64,000 nt of DNA from Bordetella genomosp. 10 (GTDB lineage: Bacteria > Pseudomonadota > Gammaproteobacteria > Burkholderiales > Burkholderiaceae_B). Both the position numbers and the translations under genes were made by a program. Where the stretch lies: positions 1,426,001 to 1,490,000 of the forward strand of contig NZ_NEVM01000005.1 of assembly GCF_002261225.1 (NCBI RefSeq), written 5' to 3'. Below are positions 49,774 through 58,836 of this stretch, one piece after another (the stretch's first letter is position 1; every line of letters begins with the position of its first letter). The notes below the pieces were generated by a model. That model saw only the letters and a program-made list of their open reading frames with translations, had not been told where the DNA came from and searched no databases.

Positions 49774-51737
49774 TCGCTCGCCAGCGCCACAACGGGATCG
49801 AGTCGGGACGCCTGGCGGGCCGGCATGAATCCGAAGATCAGGCCCGTCGCCAGCGCGCAGGCAAATGCCCCGAGGATGCCGCGCACCGAGAAGATCACCG
49901 GCACATCCCAGGCGATCAGCGCCGCGCCAATGACAAGACCGATGACGACGCCCGCGCAGCCGCCCACCAGCGACACCACCACGGCCTCGGAGACGAACTG
50001 GCGCTGAATGTCGCGCTGGCGCGCGCCCGTGGCCATGCGGATGCCGATTTCGCGGGTGCGCTCGCGCACGGTCATGAGCATGATGTTCATGATGCCGATG
50101 CCGCCCACCACCAGCGAAATCGCCGCGATCAGACCCAGCATCAGGGTCAGCGTCTGCTGGGTGTCCTCCTGCGCCTTGACCGCGGCAGCGGCGTTGTAGA
50201 CCTTGAAATCCTGGATGTGGTGAGCGGCTGTTAGCGCGTCGGTGATGAGCTTGGCCGTCTCGTCGGACTTGCCGATGTCCTGGACCAGCACCGAAATCCA
50301 CGACAGGTTCGTCGTGCCCACCACCCGCCGGCTGCCGGTGGAATACGGCATCAGCACCACGTCGTCATCGTCCGAGTCGCCCGTGATGGCGCCTTTCTCG
50401 CTCATCTCGCCGATGACCTGGAAGGGCACGTTGTTGACCAGCAGGTACTGGCCGACCGGGTTTCGGTCGCCGTACAGCCGCTCGCGCACCTTCTTGCCCA
50501 GCACCACCACGGTCGCCAGCTCGCGCTCGTCCCGATCCGTGAAGAACAAGCCGCGCACGGGATGCCAGTTCAGGATGCGCGGCGCGTGGCTGGTCACGGC
50601 CCACAGCGACACGGACGTGTCCACGTTGCCTGCCCGCAGCGTCACCTGGCCCTTGAGAAACGGCATGGTGTCGGCCACGTTGGGCACGCGGCGCGCCACG
50701 TCCACGTCGGCCTCGGAGAGCGTGCCGCCCAGGGCGCGCGGGTTGTCGCTGCCCGGAATCACGTACATGCGATTGGTGCCATAGACCGCCATCTTGGCGA
50801 TGACCTGGGCCTGGGTGCCATTGCCCACCGCCAGCATGACGATGACCGAGGCCACGCCGATGATGATGCCGAGCAGCGTCAGGAGCGTGCGAAAGCGGTT
50901 CACTCCCAGCGCGCGCCAGGCCGAGGCCATCGCCTCGCGGATGTCGGTCCAGGCGCTGGCGGTATGCGCCACGCCCGTCGCCATGCGGGCGGCAAAGCCC
51001 TCGGGTGCGAGCGAGGGCGCGGCCGCGATCGGCGCCGGCCCGGAATCGGCCACCATCTGGCCGTCCTTGATCTCGATGATGCGTCGGGCCTGGGATGCGA
51101 CTTCCCTGTCGTGGGTGATGAGAATGACGGTATGGCCGGCGTCGGCCAGCTCGCGCAGCAAGGCCATGACCTCGGCGCCGCTCTGGGAGTCCAAGGCGCC
51201 GGTCGGCTCGTCGGCCAGGATGATGTGCCCGCCGTTCATCAAGGCGCGAGCGATGGACACCCGCTGCTGCTGGCCGCCCGAGAGTTGATTGGGACGGTGT
51301 GCCAGGCGCTCGCCCAGGCCAAGCCGGGCCAGCAGCGCCCGTGCGCGTTCTTCGCGCTCGCGCACCGGCTTGCCCGCGTAGACGGCAGGCACCTCGACGT
51401 TGTGCAGCGCGTCCAGCATCCGCACCAGGTGGTAGCCCTGGAACACGAAACCGAAGGCCTCGCGCCGCAGCCAGGCCAGCTCGTCGGCCGACAGATCAGC
51501 CGTGTCCTGGCCGGCGAACAGATACTGCCCGGACGTGGGCCGGTCCAAACACCCCAGGATGTTCATAAGGGTGGATTTGCCCGAGCCCGACGCGCCCATC
51601 AGCGCCACGAATTCGCCCGCGGCAATCGACAGCGACACGCCCCGCAAGACCTCGGTAGCTGGGCTTCCATCCACACCCCCGTAACGCTTGCGTACATCGT
51701 GCAGCGCGATCAGTGAGATGGCGGCACTTCCTACCAC
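49770..51737 (-). CDS. macB: MacB-type ABC exporter (ATPase fused to permease)
   Basis: A 655-residue protein with an N-terminal ATPase (Walker A GASGSGKSTL, signature LSGGQQQRVSIARAL, Walker B HIILADEPTGALD) and a C-terminal permease with FtsX-like fold: one helix near residue 285 (LLTLLGIIIGVASVIVML), a periplasmic domain, then three helices (LGLIAAISLVVGGIGIMNI onward). The GTG at 51737 follows GGGAGG. It needs a MacA adaptor, but only a short possible 3' end of macA lies between it and the IS256 transposase. Confidence 0.9.
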   Translation of the reverse strand: MVGSAAISLIALHDVRKRYGGVDGSPATEVLRGVSLSIAAGEFVALMGASGSGKSTLMNILGCLDRPTSGQYLFAGQDTADLSADELAWLRREAFGFVFQGYHLVRMLDALHNVEVPAVYAGKPVREREERARALLARLGLGERLAHRPNQLSGGQQQRVSIARALMNGGHIILADEPTGALDSQSGAEVMALLRELADAGHTVILITHDREVASQARRIIEIKDGQMVADSGPAPIAAAPSLAPEGFAARMATGVAHTASAWTDIREAMASAWRALGVNRFRTLLTLLGIIIGVASVIVMLAVGNGTQAQVIAKMAVYGTNRMYVIPGSDNPRALGGTLSEADVDVARRVPNVADTMPFLKGQVTLRAGNVDTSVSLWAVTSHAPRILNWHPVRGLFFTDRDERELATVVVLGKKVRERLYGDRNPVGQYLLVNNVPFQVIGEMSEKGAITGDSDDDDVVLMPYSTGSRRVVGTTNLSWISVLVQDIGKSDETAKLITDALTAAHHIQDFKVYNAAAAVKAQEDTQQTLTLMLGLIAAISLVVGGIGIMNIMLMTVRERTREIGIRMATGARQRDIQRQFVSEAVVVSLVGGCAGVVIGLVIGAALIAWDVPVIFSVRGILGAFACALATGLIFGFMPARQASRLDPVVALASE

Positions 51738-51789
51738 TGGAACCTCCCGTCGGCGGCCCGAACATGGTGGATGCCGGTCACGAGTTGAA
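51731..51789 (-). pseudogene. Possible 3' remnant of macA
   Basis: Between the transposase stop and macB, one frame on the minus strand reads VIQLVTGIHHVRAADG to a TAG at 51731 that overlaps the macB GTG start by 7 bp, as in coupled macAB genes. Only about 19 codons remain. It fits loss of macA through IS-mediated deletion; the homology is too short to be sure. Confidence 0.35.
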
Positions 51790-53040
51790 TTACACGGAAG
51801 GCCTGATAAACCGATCCTCATAGAGGATAGCGAATTGGTTCATGGCCTGCTTCCAGTCGCGAGCAGGCCGCCCCCAGTCTGCGGTGATATTGCGCAGGGC
51901 CAGCCAGATGAGCTTCGTGGCGGCGTCGTCGGACGGGAAGTGCCCAAGGGTCTTGATGATCTTGCGCAACTGGGCGTTGATGCTCTCGATGGCGTTGGTC
52001 GTATAAATCACCCGGCGCACTTCAGGCGGAAATGCGAAGAAAGGAATCACGCGGTCCCAGGCGCTGCGCCACGCGGCGCGGATCGTCGGAAATTTCTGGC
52101 CCCACGGGCCTTCAGAGAATGCATCGAGCTCGGCCTGGGCCACCTCGGCACTCGTGGCGGTGTAGATGGGCCGGATGGCCGCAGCAAGCGCCTTGCGGTC
52201 CTTCCAGGTCGCGTAATCCAGGCTGTTGCGGATCAGATGCACGATGCAGGTTTGCAGCGTGGTCGCGGGAAACACCGCGCTCAGGGCCTCGGGCATACCC
52301 TTCAGGCCATCGGTCACGGCGATCAGGATATCGCCCACGCCTCGCGTCTTCAGATCATTGAAGACCTCCATCCAGAACTTGGCGCCTTCGGAGCCCTCGA
52401 TCCAAAGGCCCAGGATGTCGCGCGACCCATCGGGCAACACGCCCAACGCCAGGTAAATGGCCTTGTTGCGTACGACTGCGTCCTCGCGGATCTTGACCCG
52501 CAGCGCGTCGAAGAACACGACCGGGTACATAGGCTCCAGCGGTCGAGACTGCCAGGCGGTGACCTCGGCCATGACCTCATCGGTCACCGAGCTGATGAAC
52601 TCGGGCGAGACCTCGGTGGCGTATTGCTCCAGCAGAAACCCCTGGATCTGGCGCACCGTCATGCCTCGGGCGTACATGGCGACGATCTTGTCGTCAAAGC
52701 CCGTGAAACGCCGCTCGTGCTTCGGGATGAGCAGTGGCGCGAAGCTGCCGTCGCGGTCGCGCGGCACCTCGATACGCACCGGGCCTTCCCCGGTAAGCAC
52801 GGTCTTGGCACCCTTGCCATTGCGCTGGTTGGCGACATCCGCGGGCTTGGCGGCGCCGCTCGGGTAGCCCAGATGATGGTTCATCTCGCCACCAAGCGCA
52901 CGCTCGATCAGGGCCTTCTTGAAGGCCAGCGAGGCGGCGTTGATGGCTTCGGCCGTCATCGGGCCGTTGCCGAACGACTCCAACAGCTCAGCGGGAATGG
53001 CTGGCAGATCCGCCAGCTTGGACTTCGGGTTGCGTGGCAT
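51790..53040 (-). CDS. IS256-family (Mutator-like) transposase
   Basis: A 416-residue DDE transposase. Acidic residues lie in VVFFDALRVKI (first D), AVTDGLKGMPEAL (second D) and YTTNAIESINAQLRK (E), the standard Transposase_mut pattern, with the C/H block TTLQTCIVHLIRNSL between. It starts MPRNPKSKLADLPAIP. Full length and no frameshift, though the surrounding IS looks incomplete. Confidence 0.93.
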   Translation of the reverse strand: MPRNPKSKLADLPAIPAELLESFGNGPMTAEAINAASLAFKKALIERALGGEMNHHLGYPSGAAKPADVANQRNGKGAKTVLTGEGPVRIEVPRDRDGSFAPLLIPKHERRFTGFDDKIVAMYARGMTVRQIQGFLLEQYATEVSPEFISSVTDEVMAEVTAWQSRPLEPMYPVVFFDALRVKIREDAVVRNKAIYLALGVLPDGSRDILGLWIEGSEGAKFWMEVFNDLKTRGVGDILIAVTDGLKGMPEALSAVFPATTLQTCIVHLIRNSLDYATWKDRKALAAAIRPIYTATSAEVAQAELDAFSEGPWGQKFPTIRAAWRSAWDRVIPFFAFPPEVRRVIYTTNAIESINAQLRKIIKTLGHFPSDDAATKLIWLALRNITADWGRPARDWKQAMNQFAILYEDRFIRPSV

Positions 53041-53094
53041 ACATACTCCTTGGACGCATGTTATGCCTTGAACACGAAATTACTGACAGGCCCC
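51790..53094 (-). mobile_element. IS256-family insertion sequence, left end probably truncated
   Basis: The element has a full transposase gene and a terminal sequence at 53069-53094 that reads GGGGCCTGTCAGTAATTTCG toward the transposase start. A matching inverted repeat should lie just left of 51790, but the sequence there (after the TAA) diverges within about 10 bp. This suggests deletion of that end together with macA. Without the end the copy should be immobile. Confidence 0.65.
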
Positions 53095-53227
53095 TCGAAG
53101 GCGGCGTACGGGATTGCTCATTAGGAAGCCCTCCATTCTTGTGACACACTGCTCGCTGAACTTCTTCCGTTATATGTTGGCATCTCCCTTTGCCGGCTCC
53201 CGGAAAAGCCAGATGGAGTGCAGCTGC

Positions 53228-53689
53228 ATGAATTTGTCCATTGACGAGATCCTTCAAAAATTACCGCACCGCTTTCCGATGCTGCTCATCGACCGGGTGC
53301 TTGAGCTGGTCTCGCGAAAACGTATCGTCGCGATCAAGAATGTCTCCCGGAACGAACCGTTTTTCCAGAACACGCCGGCGGCATTGGCGATTCCTCCCAC
53401 GCTGGTCATCGAAGCAATGGCGCAGGCAGCGGCGCTGTTTTCATTCGCCGATAGCGGCGATGGAAGCAGGCCGGAACACGACAAGTCGGTTTATTACTTC
53501 CTGGGAATCGACAAGGCGAAGTTTGTGCGCGATGTCGTTCCTGGTGATCAGCTGAGGATAGAAGTTGAAGCGCTACGTTTGAGCCGTGCGATTTGCAAAT
53601 ATCGCGGCAACTCGTTCGTCGACGGAGAACTGGCAGTTAGCGCGGAGATTCTATGTGCTGTGCGCAGCTCCGTTGTAGCACGAAAGTGA
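53228..53689 (+). CDS. FabZ-like hotdog protein lacking the catalytic His motif
   Basis: A 153-residue protein clearly derived from beta-hydroxyacyl-ACP dehydratase FabZ: LPHRFPMLLIDRVLEL, RIVAIKNVSRNEPFF, VIEAMAQAAALFSF, FLGIDKAKF and VVPGDQLRIEVEALR are conserved. In place of the active-site GHFPGRPVMPG block it has QNTPAALAIPP, so the catalytic His is gone while the Glu of EAMAQ remains. GGAG upstream supports the ATG at 53228. Base composition is more AT-rich than its neighbours. It follows the IS end and is convergent with the protease gene. It may be a thioesterase, binding protein or decayed copy. Confidence 0.82.
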   Translation: MNLSIDEILQKLPHRFPMLLIDRVLELVSRKRIVAIKNVSRNEPFFQNTPAALAIPPTLVIEAMAQAAALFSFADSGDGSRPEHDKSVYYFLGIDKAKFVRDVVPGDQLRIEVEALRLSRAICKYRGNSFVDGELAVSAEILCAVRSSVVARK

Positions 53690-53697
53690 TCAGTAGG

Positions 53698-54732
53698 TTA
53701 AACAACCTGTCCGGCGGGATGGGGCAAGCTCAGCACCATCAGAACATCTGCATACCAAGCACAATTGAGCCCAAGCGACTCATCTTCGATCAGATCGCGA
53801 GTGCGCATGTCCATGCGCGTGGAATGCACGCCGAGCAACTGCCAAGTAGGCAATGAATACACGCCTCCTTGGGTTCTGCGCCTGCGCCGAACAACAGGCG
53901 CACCGCTGCTGCCACGGTGTGTCCTGGCATCGGTCAGGAAGTAGCCTTGCTGCTGGAACCGCACGCCATATGCCGAGGCGATGGATGCACTGCGCGCCAC
54001 GGCGAGGTGATGGATCGTGTCGTGGAACCCCAGCGGAAAACCAACGACCATCAAACTGTCGCCAATGGCCACGTCCTCGTTTTGAGGGTCAAGGTGCGAC
54101 GGGTCGAAGGCATGCAGCACCACGTGCTCGGGGAGGCGACTGGTCTGAATCTCGATGGCGGCGATATCTACCGGGCCGCCCGTGTCGGCGGCCTGTCGCC
54201 ACAGTGCGAGGCCGTTTCCATAGAGGGGTATTGAGAAGGTCGCGTACTGGGTCAGGTTGCTCGCATCGGTATGCAACTCGATCTCGACGCGGTCGGGAAA
54301 ATGCTCGCTTGGCTCGTCGTAAAAGACATGCCGGTTCGTCACAAGGAACAGTCGATCATCGCGGCGGAAGAAGAAGCCGCTTGCACCGGTCAACAACCGC
54401 GTTCCAGCGTAAGTATGGATGTGGGTCGTGGTCAGTAGAATGGCCTCGACGGCCTGGGGTGGATTGGCGTTTCCCGGTGGCTGCACGATCCCGGCGAGCA
54501 TCGCGCGCGTTCTGGCAATGTCCCGTTCAAAGGCGACCAGCACATGGTCTGAAATGGGCATGTTCAGAATGACCGTTCGAGCTGCTTCGGCATGTGCTTC
54601 GAACGAACGCACCAGGGTGGTGTAGGTAGCGGACGGCAGTGCTTCCAGGAGAGATGGAAGCAGCACGTCCAATGCGATCAGGCTCCCCTTGAGTTCGCAG
54701 ATGCGCTCGGTGGCCTCCTGCAGATTCTTCAT
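53698..54732 (-). CDS. Trypsin-like serine protease domain protein
   Basis: A 344-residue protein without signal peptide. Residues 1-100 are helical and not recognised. The protease part has His135 (VTNRHVFYDE), Asp189 (PVDIAAIE) and Ser276 (HRGSSGAPVV), a complete trypsin-like triad of the Trypsin_2/DegP kind, but no PDZ domain. The ATG at 54732 has AAGG about ten bases upstream and lies after the terminator of the cold-shock gene; an open frame to 54825 would run through that terminator. Cytosolic location suggests a stress or phage-defence role, which is inference. Confidence 0.8.
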   Translation of the reverse strand: MKNLQEATERICELKGSLIALDVLLPSLLEALPSATYTTLVRSFEAHAEAARTVILNMPISDHVLVAFERDIARTRAMLAGIVQPPGNANPPQAVEAILLTTTHIHTYAGTRLLTGASGFFFRRDDRLFLVTNRHVFYDEPSEHFPDRVEIELHTDASNLTQYATFSIPLYGNGLALWRQAADTGGPVDIAAIEIQTSRLPEHVVLHAFDPSHLDPQNEDVAIGDSLMVVGFPLGFHDTIHHLAVARSASIASAYGVRFQQQGYFLTDARTHRGSSGAPVVRRRRRTQGGVYSLPTWQLLGVHSTRMDMRTRDLIEDESLGLNCAWYADVLMVLSLPHPAGQVV

Positions 54733-54756
54733 GGCAACGATGCCTTCCAGAAATGA

Positions 54757-54781
54757 GAAAGCGCGGAAGAACCGCGCTTCA
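54757..54781 (-). terminator. Terminator hairpin of the cold-shock gene
   Basis: AAGCGCGG (54759-54766) pairs with CCGCGCTT (54772-54779) over a 5-nt loop; on the minus strand the stem is followed by TCTCATTTC. It lies 52 bp beyond the csp stop. Confidence 0.6.
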
Positions 54782-54830
54782 GAGGGGAGAGCCTGAAAGA
54801 AGCCTGGCTGGGCCGTCCGGCCCAACGCCT

Positions 54831-55043
54831 TCAGCTCACGGCACGAATGTTGGAGGCTTGGGGACCCTTCTCGCCCTGGGTGACTTCGAACTGCACGTGC
54901 TGATTCTCGGTCAAGGTCTTGAAGCCGCCGCCCTGGATTTCACGGAAGTGGGCAAACAGGTCCTTGCTGCCGTCGTCGGGGGCGATGAAGCCAAAGCCCT
55001 TGCCTTCGTTGAACCATTTCACGGTTCCGGTTTGTGTCGTCAT
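54831..55043 (-). CDS. CspA-family cold-shock protein
   Basis: A 70-residue single-stranded nucleic-acid-binding protein of the cold-shock domain family. RNP1 is [11 protein letters not shown]2 reads DLFAHF rather than the common VFVHF. The SD AAGGAA precedes [17 protein letters not shown] leader of more than 100 bp (55044-55192), which may fold as in other csp mRNAs, lies upstream. Confidence 0.93.
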   Translation of the reverse strand: MTTQTGTVKWFNEGKGFGFIAPDDGSKDLFAHFREIQGGGFKTLTENQHVQFEVTQGEKGPQASNIRAVS

Positions 55044-55239
55044 ATCGAATTCCTTTCGTTATTGCCAGGACGCAAGAACGCGTCCGGCGAAGAGACGCCA
55101 AGAAAATCACCGAGGGAGATTCGACACAGCCGCCGGGGGAACCCGGGAGAAGCGGAAAAAGACCGATGCAATGATGGCCTTGCACATATCAACTAACCCA
55201 TAGTACGCGCTTTGCGCCCTGCGTGCCGGTTTTCCGAAC

Positions 55240-56589
55240 TTATATTTTTCGTGGCGCGTGGAGAGCATGTGTTCGCGGCATCCACGCCAGCAGTGCCAAG
55301 CCCACGGCCGCCGAGAACAGCGAGGCCAGGAAGATCCCGATCTTTGCGCTGTCCATCAAAGGGCCGGCCAAGGCGAGATTGGCAATGAACAGCGCCATCG
55401 TGAAACCGATGCCGGCCAGGAAGCTGCCGCCTGCCATGCTGCCCCAACCCAGATCCGGAGGGCGGATCGCCAGACCAGAACGCAGGGCCAGCCAACTGAA
55501 AAGAAGAATGCCCGCCGGCTTGCCGATGGCGAAACCGAGGAACACTGCCACGGTGAGCGGCTGGGCTGCGCTGGCCCACGAAAGTACCAAGCCTGCATTG
55601 GCGAAGGCGAAGATCGGCATGATGCAGAAGCTGACCCACGGGTGCAGTGCCATCTCCAGGCGCTCGACGGGCGAGAGCGACTCGCGCGCGGCAATCTCTG
55701 CCGCCCGCAATGTGCTGCGGTCGCTTGTGTGAGCGCTGCCCTGGTTGCCCGCCGGATGTGCGATGACCTGTCCCAGGATGGCGTAGAGCCGGCTGTCGCT
55801 CACCCAACGCCTCGCGGGCGTCATCAGTCCAAGGATCACGCCGGTGACCGTGGCGTGGAGTCCGGACGCGTCGATGACCAGCCAAGTGGCGCTGCCCACG
55901 ATGACGTAAACGGGGATGTTCCTTACACCGGCGACGGCCAATGCGCGCAGGACGCCGATGCATAAAGCGGCCAGAACCAGCATGCGCCAGTCCATGTGGT
56001 CGCTGTATCCGACCGCAACCACCAGGATGGCGCCAATGTCATCGACGATTGCCAGGAACAGCATGAACACCCGCAGGCTGTGCGGAATGCGTTTGCCGAG
56101 CAATGCCAGACAAGCAATGACAAACGCGGTGTCGGTGGACATCACGATGCCCCAACCGTGCTGGCCGGGCTGCGCCCACTGCAGTGCCAGGTACACGGCC
56201 GCGGGCGCGATCATGCCGCCGAATGCCGCGGCGATCGACAAGGCCGCCATGCGTGGATTGCGCATCTCGCCCAGGACGGCTTCGCGCTTGAGTTCCAATG
56301 CTACGAGGAAGAAGAACAGTGTCATCAGTCCGTCGTTGATCCAGCCTTTCAGTGAGCGACCGAACTCCAGTTCCCCGAGTCGTAGTTCGACCCGCGTGTC
56401 CCAAATACGTGAGAATGCATCTGCCCACGGGGAGTTGGACAGGAAAAGGGCGGCGATGGTGAATACCAACAGCACGGCACCGCCGGCCGCCTCGATCTGC
56501 AGGAACCTGGCAAATGGCGAAGCGATCCGGTCGATCAATGCCCGAGGGAGTTGAACCTGTGCTGTTGGGGTGAGTTGTGAACGGTTCAT
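55240..56589 (-). CDS. nhaA: Na+/H+ antiporter NhaA
   Basis: A 449-residue, about 12-helix antiporter exporting Na+ or Li+ against protons. The transport-site aspartates are in LAIVDDIGAILVVAVGYSD, and STDTAFVIACLALLGKRIP and IMPIFAFANAGL mark the unwound helices. The ATG at 56589 has AGGA upstream. Length exceeds E. coli NhaA by about 60 residues, including a hydrophilic insert HPAGNQGSAHTSDRST. It is the second Na+/H+ antiporter type in the window. Confidence 0.92.
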   Translation of the reverse strand: MNRSQLTPTAQVQLPRALIDRIASPFARFLQIEAAGGAVLLVFTIAALFLSNSPWADAFSRIWDTRVELRLGELEFGRSLKGWINDGLMTLFFFLVALELKREAVLGEMRNPRMAALSIAAAFGGMIAPAAVYLALQWAQPGQHGWGIVMSTDTAFVIACLALLGKRIPHSLRVFMLFLAIVDDIGAILVVAVGYSDHMDWRMLVLAALCIGVLRALAVAGVRNIPVYVIVGSATWLVIDASGLHATVTGVILGLMTPARRWVSDSRLYAILGQVIAHPAGNQGSAHTSDRSTLRAAEIAARESLSPVERLEMALHPWVSFCIMPIFAFANAGLVLSWASAAQPLTVAVFLGFAIGKPAGILLFSWLALRSGLAIRPPDLGWGSMAGGSFLAGIGFTMALFIANLALAGPLMDSAKIGIFLASLFSAAVGLALLAWMPRTHALHAPRKI

Positions 56590-56623
56590 GAGGTTTCCTG
56601 AGGGCATTGGAGAGAGCGTTCAT

Positions 56624-57249
56624 TCACAGTGTGGCCATCAATCGGTGCTCGCCCGGCATGATAGGCACGCGCAAGGCGCCGCCGTCGCAGGCCTGCGCCA
56701 CGCCGTCCAGCACCGCCGACGAAATGCCGGTGCATCGCATCCCCGGTGATTCGACCTGGATGGCGTAGCGCGCCGCACCGAGGACGACCTGGACCTCGAA
56801 ACCGGGCCATTCGGCGGGGATGCAGGGATCAAGGATCAGGACCTCGCCTTCGCGGCGAATGCCCAGGATGCCTTCCACACCCGCGCGATGCACCCAGCCG
56901 GCGGCGCCGGTGTACCACGTCCAGCCGCCCCGGCCTGCGTGCGGCGGCACCGAATACACGTCGGCCGCCACCACATAGCGCGCCGCCTGCTGCGGCGTGC
57001 GGCATGGTGGATGGGATTGACCAGCGCGAACAACGCATGGGCGTGCGCGCCCGCCTGAGGGTCGGTGCGCAATTGCGTCAACGCCAGGATGGCCCACATG
57101 GCCGCGTGGCTGTACTGGCCGCCGTTCTCGCGCAGGCCCGGCGGGTAGCCCTTGATGTAGCCGGGGTCGCGCGGGGTGTGGTCGAAGGGCGGGGTGAAGA
57201 GTATAACCGCGTCGGCATGTTGGTGATGCAGTCTCCGGCCGGTCGGCAA
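56624..57249 (-). pseudogene. 3' fragment of a cyclic beta-1,2-glucan synthase gene (ndvB type), frameshifted
   Basis: The first part reads ILFTPPFDHTPRDPGYIKGY then PPGLRENGGQYSHAAMWAIL, and after a one-base loss near 57002 the frame changes to ARYVVAADVYSVPPHAGRGG then WTWYTGAAGWVHRAGVEGIL through MPGEHRLMATL. This is the last about 205 residues of the GH94 domain of NdvB-like glucan synthases or cellobionic acid-type phosphorylases. The 5' portion is absent; beyond about 57250 homology stops. A related intact 3' end occurs at 63376. Confidence 0.8.
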
Positions 57250-57402
57250 ATGGGCATGGACCCATTCTGCGGTTCCTCCATTCGACGTTGAACATCTCGC
57301 TGTATTTCGCGAACTACAGGCTCGTGGAGGTGTATTTCAACCCCTGGGGCACCCTCGGCGTGGGCTCTTGGTCAGGAGCCGCTTCCACGCAAGGAGCCTG
57401 AG

Positions 57403-57612
57403 ATGAAAATCACCTTTCTGCGCGCAGTTGGTGCGCTGCCGCTTTGTCTTTTCGTCGCGCTCCTGGCAGACGCGCACGCTAAAAGCCGCGCTTGGGAAGC
57501 GGACAACCACTGCAAGGTTATCGGACAAACCGACCCAGGCCCGTACCAAACCAGTCCCGTACGCACCCGGCTTGGATGCGATTGCGGCTTTTACTGGAGA
57601 TCCACGCGATGA
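57403..57612 (+). CDS. Small exported protein of unknown function
   Basis: A 69-residue protein with a Sec-type signal (MKITFLRAVGALPLCLFVALLADAHA split as positive start, hydrophobic core and AHA cleavage site near residue 26). The mature part is short with three Cys (HCKVIG, GCDCGF). AAGGAG precedes the ATG by eight bases. Its stop overlaps the next start as ATGA. Not recognised; typical of cargo on plasmids or integrative elements. Confidence 0.55.
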   Translation: MKITFLRAVGALPLCLFVALLADAHAKSRAWEADNHCKVIGQTDPGPYQTSPVRTRLGCDCGFYWRSTR

Positions 57613-57983
57613 GCGAACCTATCTTGTATCAGCATACCGACGGCCGCTTCGGACTGTCCCTCACCGGCGGGCAGGCGGAATTTACTCGCAACGATCCTGC
57701 GTGGCGTCGGGTTCCCATTGATCTGATCGACCCCAAACCTGGTGATGGCCAGGTCGCCCATGCATTGACTCTGAACGGTCATCAACTTTGGGACGCCTTG
57801 GAGTTTCTGGCCCCTGATCGCACCGACGAGCAGTTGGAGCAGGCTGTGTGCATCCACCCCGGGCCTGCTCGCACTGCGGATGGCTTCACCGAAGCTGCTG
57901 GCCTCTATTGCTGGCTCGCCGATTATCCCGAGGAAGGAAGCATACGCCTGGACGACACGGCGCCCATCATATCCTCCATGTGA
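57609..57983 (+). CDS. Hypothetical soluble protein, coupled to the upstream small exported protein
   Basis: A 124-residue acidic protein (MSEPILYQHTDGRFGLSL onward) with no signal or membrane segment. The overlap with 57403-57612 at ATGA means translational coupling. The stretch DEQLEQAVCIHPGPARTADG is of no known motif. Similar single-domain proteins occur in plasmid and ICE backbones by my impression only. AT content is higher than in the chromosomal genes to the left. Confidence 0.55.
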   Translation: MSEPILYQHTDGRFGLSLTGGQAEFTRNDPAWRRVPIDLIDPKPGDGQVAHALTLNGHQLWDALEFLAPDRTDEQLEQAVCIHPGPARTADGFTEAAGLYCWLADYPEEGSIRLDDTAPIISSM

Positions 57984-58090
57984 ACTGCCCGGCACGCCTA
58001 CCTGTAGCGACAGCCGACCCTGACGGCGACGCCATCCTCCTCTCTCACCTTTCCATCTAGCGAGCCTCGTGTTCGCTGGAGGCCTTCACT

Positions 58091-58681
58091 ATGCCTAAAG
58101 ACCTCAAGTTCGGCTCTCGCCGAGCCCTCCGGATCGTTGTCGGTTTCTTCTTATTGATGCCTCTTGTATATAGCGGCCTTGTTCCCGAGACATGGCCGGC
58201 GGCCGGCGCCACCTTGCTACTCGAACTTACGTTTCTTGTCATTGCGAGGTGGGCGATTTACCGCGATGCCCGTAGTCTGACGCGCCGAGTTCATGCCGCA
58301 TCGGGACAAAACTGGAGCGTCCGTGTCAATTGGGTGGAAGTGGACATCATCAGCGATATGGAATATGCGGCCATCCTGCGGGACGTCTTGCTGGATCCCA
58401 CGGTAGCCATGCGGCAAGTCTGGCGCACCTTGCGCATCCTGGTCAATCTTGGCTGCAAGCTGGTTGGCGTGATACCCGTTACGGCATTTTGGTTCGTTGT
58501 TGCGGAAATTACGCTCTCTTCTCACGGTCTCCCCCAAGTGCCGCACGGGATGCCTCTATCGCAACTCGTCGGGGTCATGCTCAAAGTGAGTTGCGCTGTG
58601 GGATTGGCCGTGCTGCTTCCATCGCTTCTCACCTCGCTCAGCATGGAGAGATCTTGCTATCACGAAGAAATCGGGCGGTGA
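58091..58681 (+). CDS. Membrane protein of unknown function
   Basis: A 196-residue protein with hydrophobic segments at about 14-32 and 36-54, and two more at about 118-142 and 160-180 (RILVNLGCKLVGVIPVTAF; LSQLVGVMLKVSCAVGLAVL). Start is supported by GGAGG nine bases upstream. The middle part (60-115) is soluble and probably cytosolic. I do not recognise the family; the position among plasmid-like small genes suggests an ICE or plasmid origin. Confidence 0.6.
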   Translation: MPKDLKFGSRRALRIVVGFFLLMPLVYSGLVPETWPAAGATLLLELTFLVIARWAIYRDARSLTRRVHAASGQNWSVRVNWVEVDIISDMEYAAILRDVLLDPTVAMRQVWRTLRILVNLGCKLVGVIPVTAFWFVVAEITLSSHGLPQVPHGMPLSQLVGVMLKVSCAVGLAVLLPSLLTSLSMERSCYHEEIGR

Positions 58682-58836
58682 CTGCGATTACGGTTCAAGT
58701 CGGCCGCAGACGGCGAGATCCAAGTCGTAGAACGCCTTAGCGCAGGATCAACGCCATCCGAGCGTGCTTGAGGCCGGATTTACGCCAGGTGTCTCCTCAT
58801 CGGTAATCGAACTACTTCTCCTTAGTAGAGTCCCCC

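Noticed and set aside
57282..57402. A plus-strand stretch reading LYFANYRLVEVYFNPWG up to a TGA just before 57403
   Set aside because: It could be the end of a broken upstream gene, but I cannot name a family and no start is in place.
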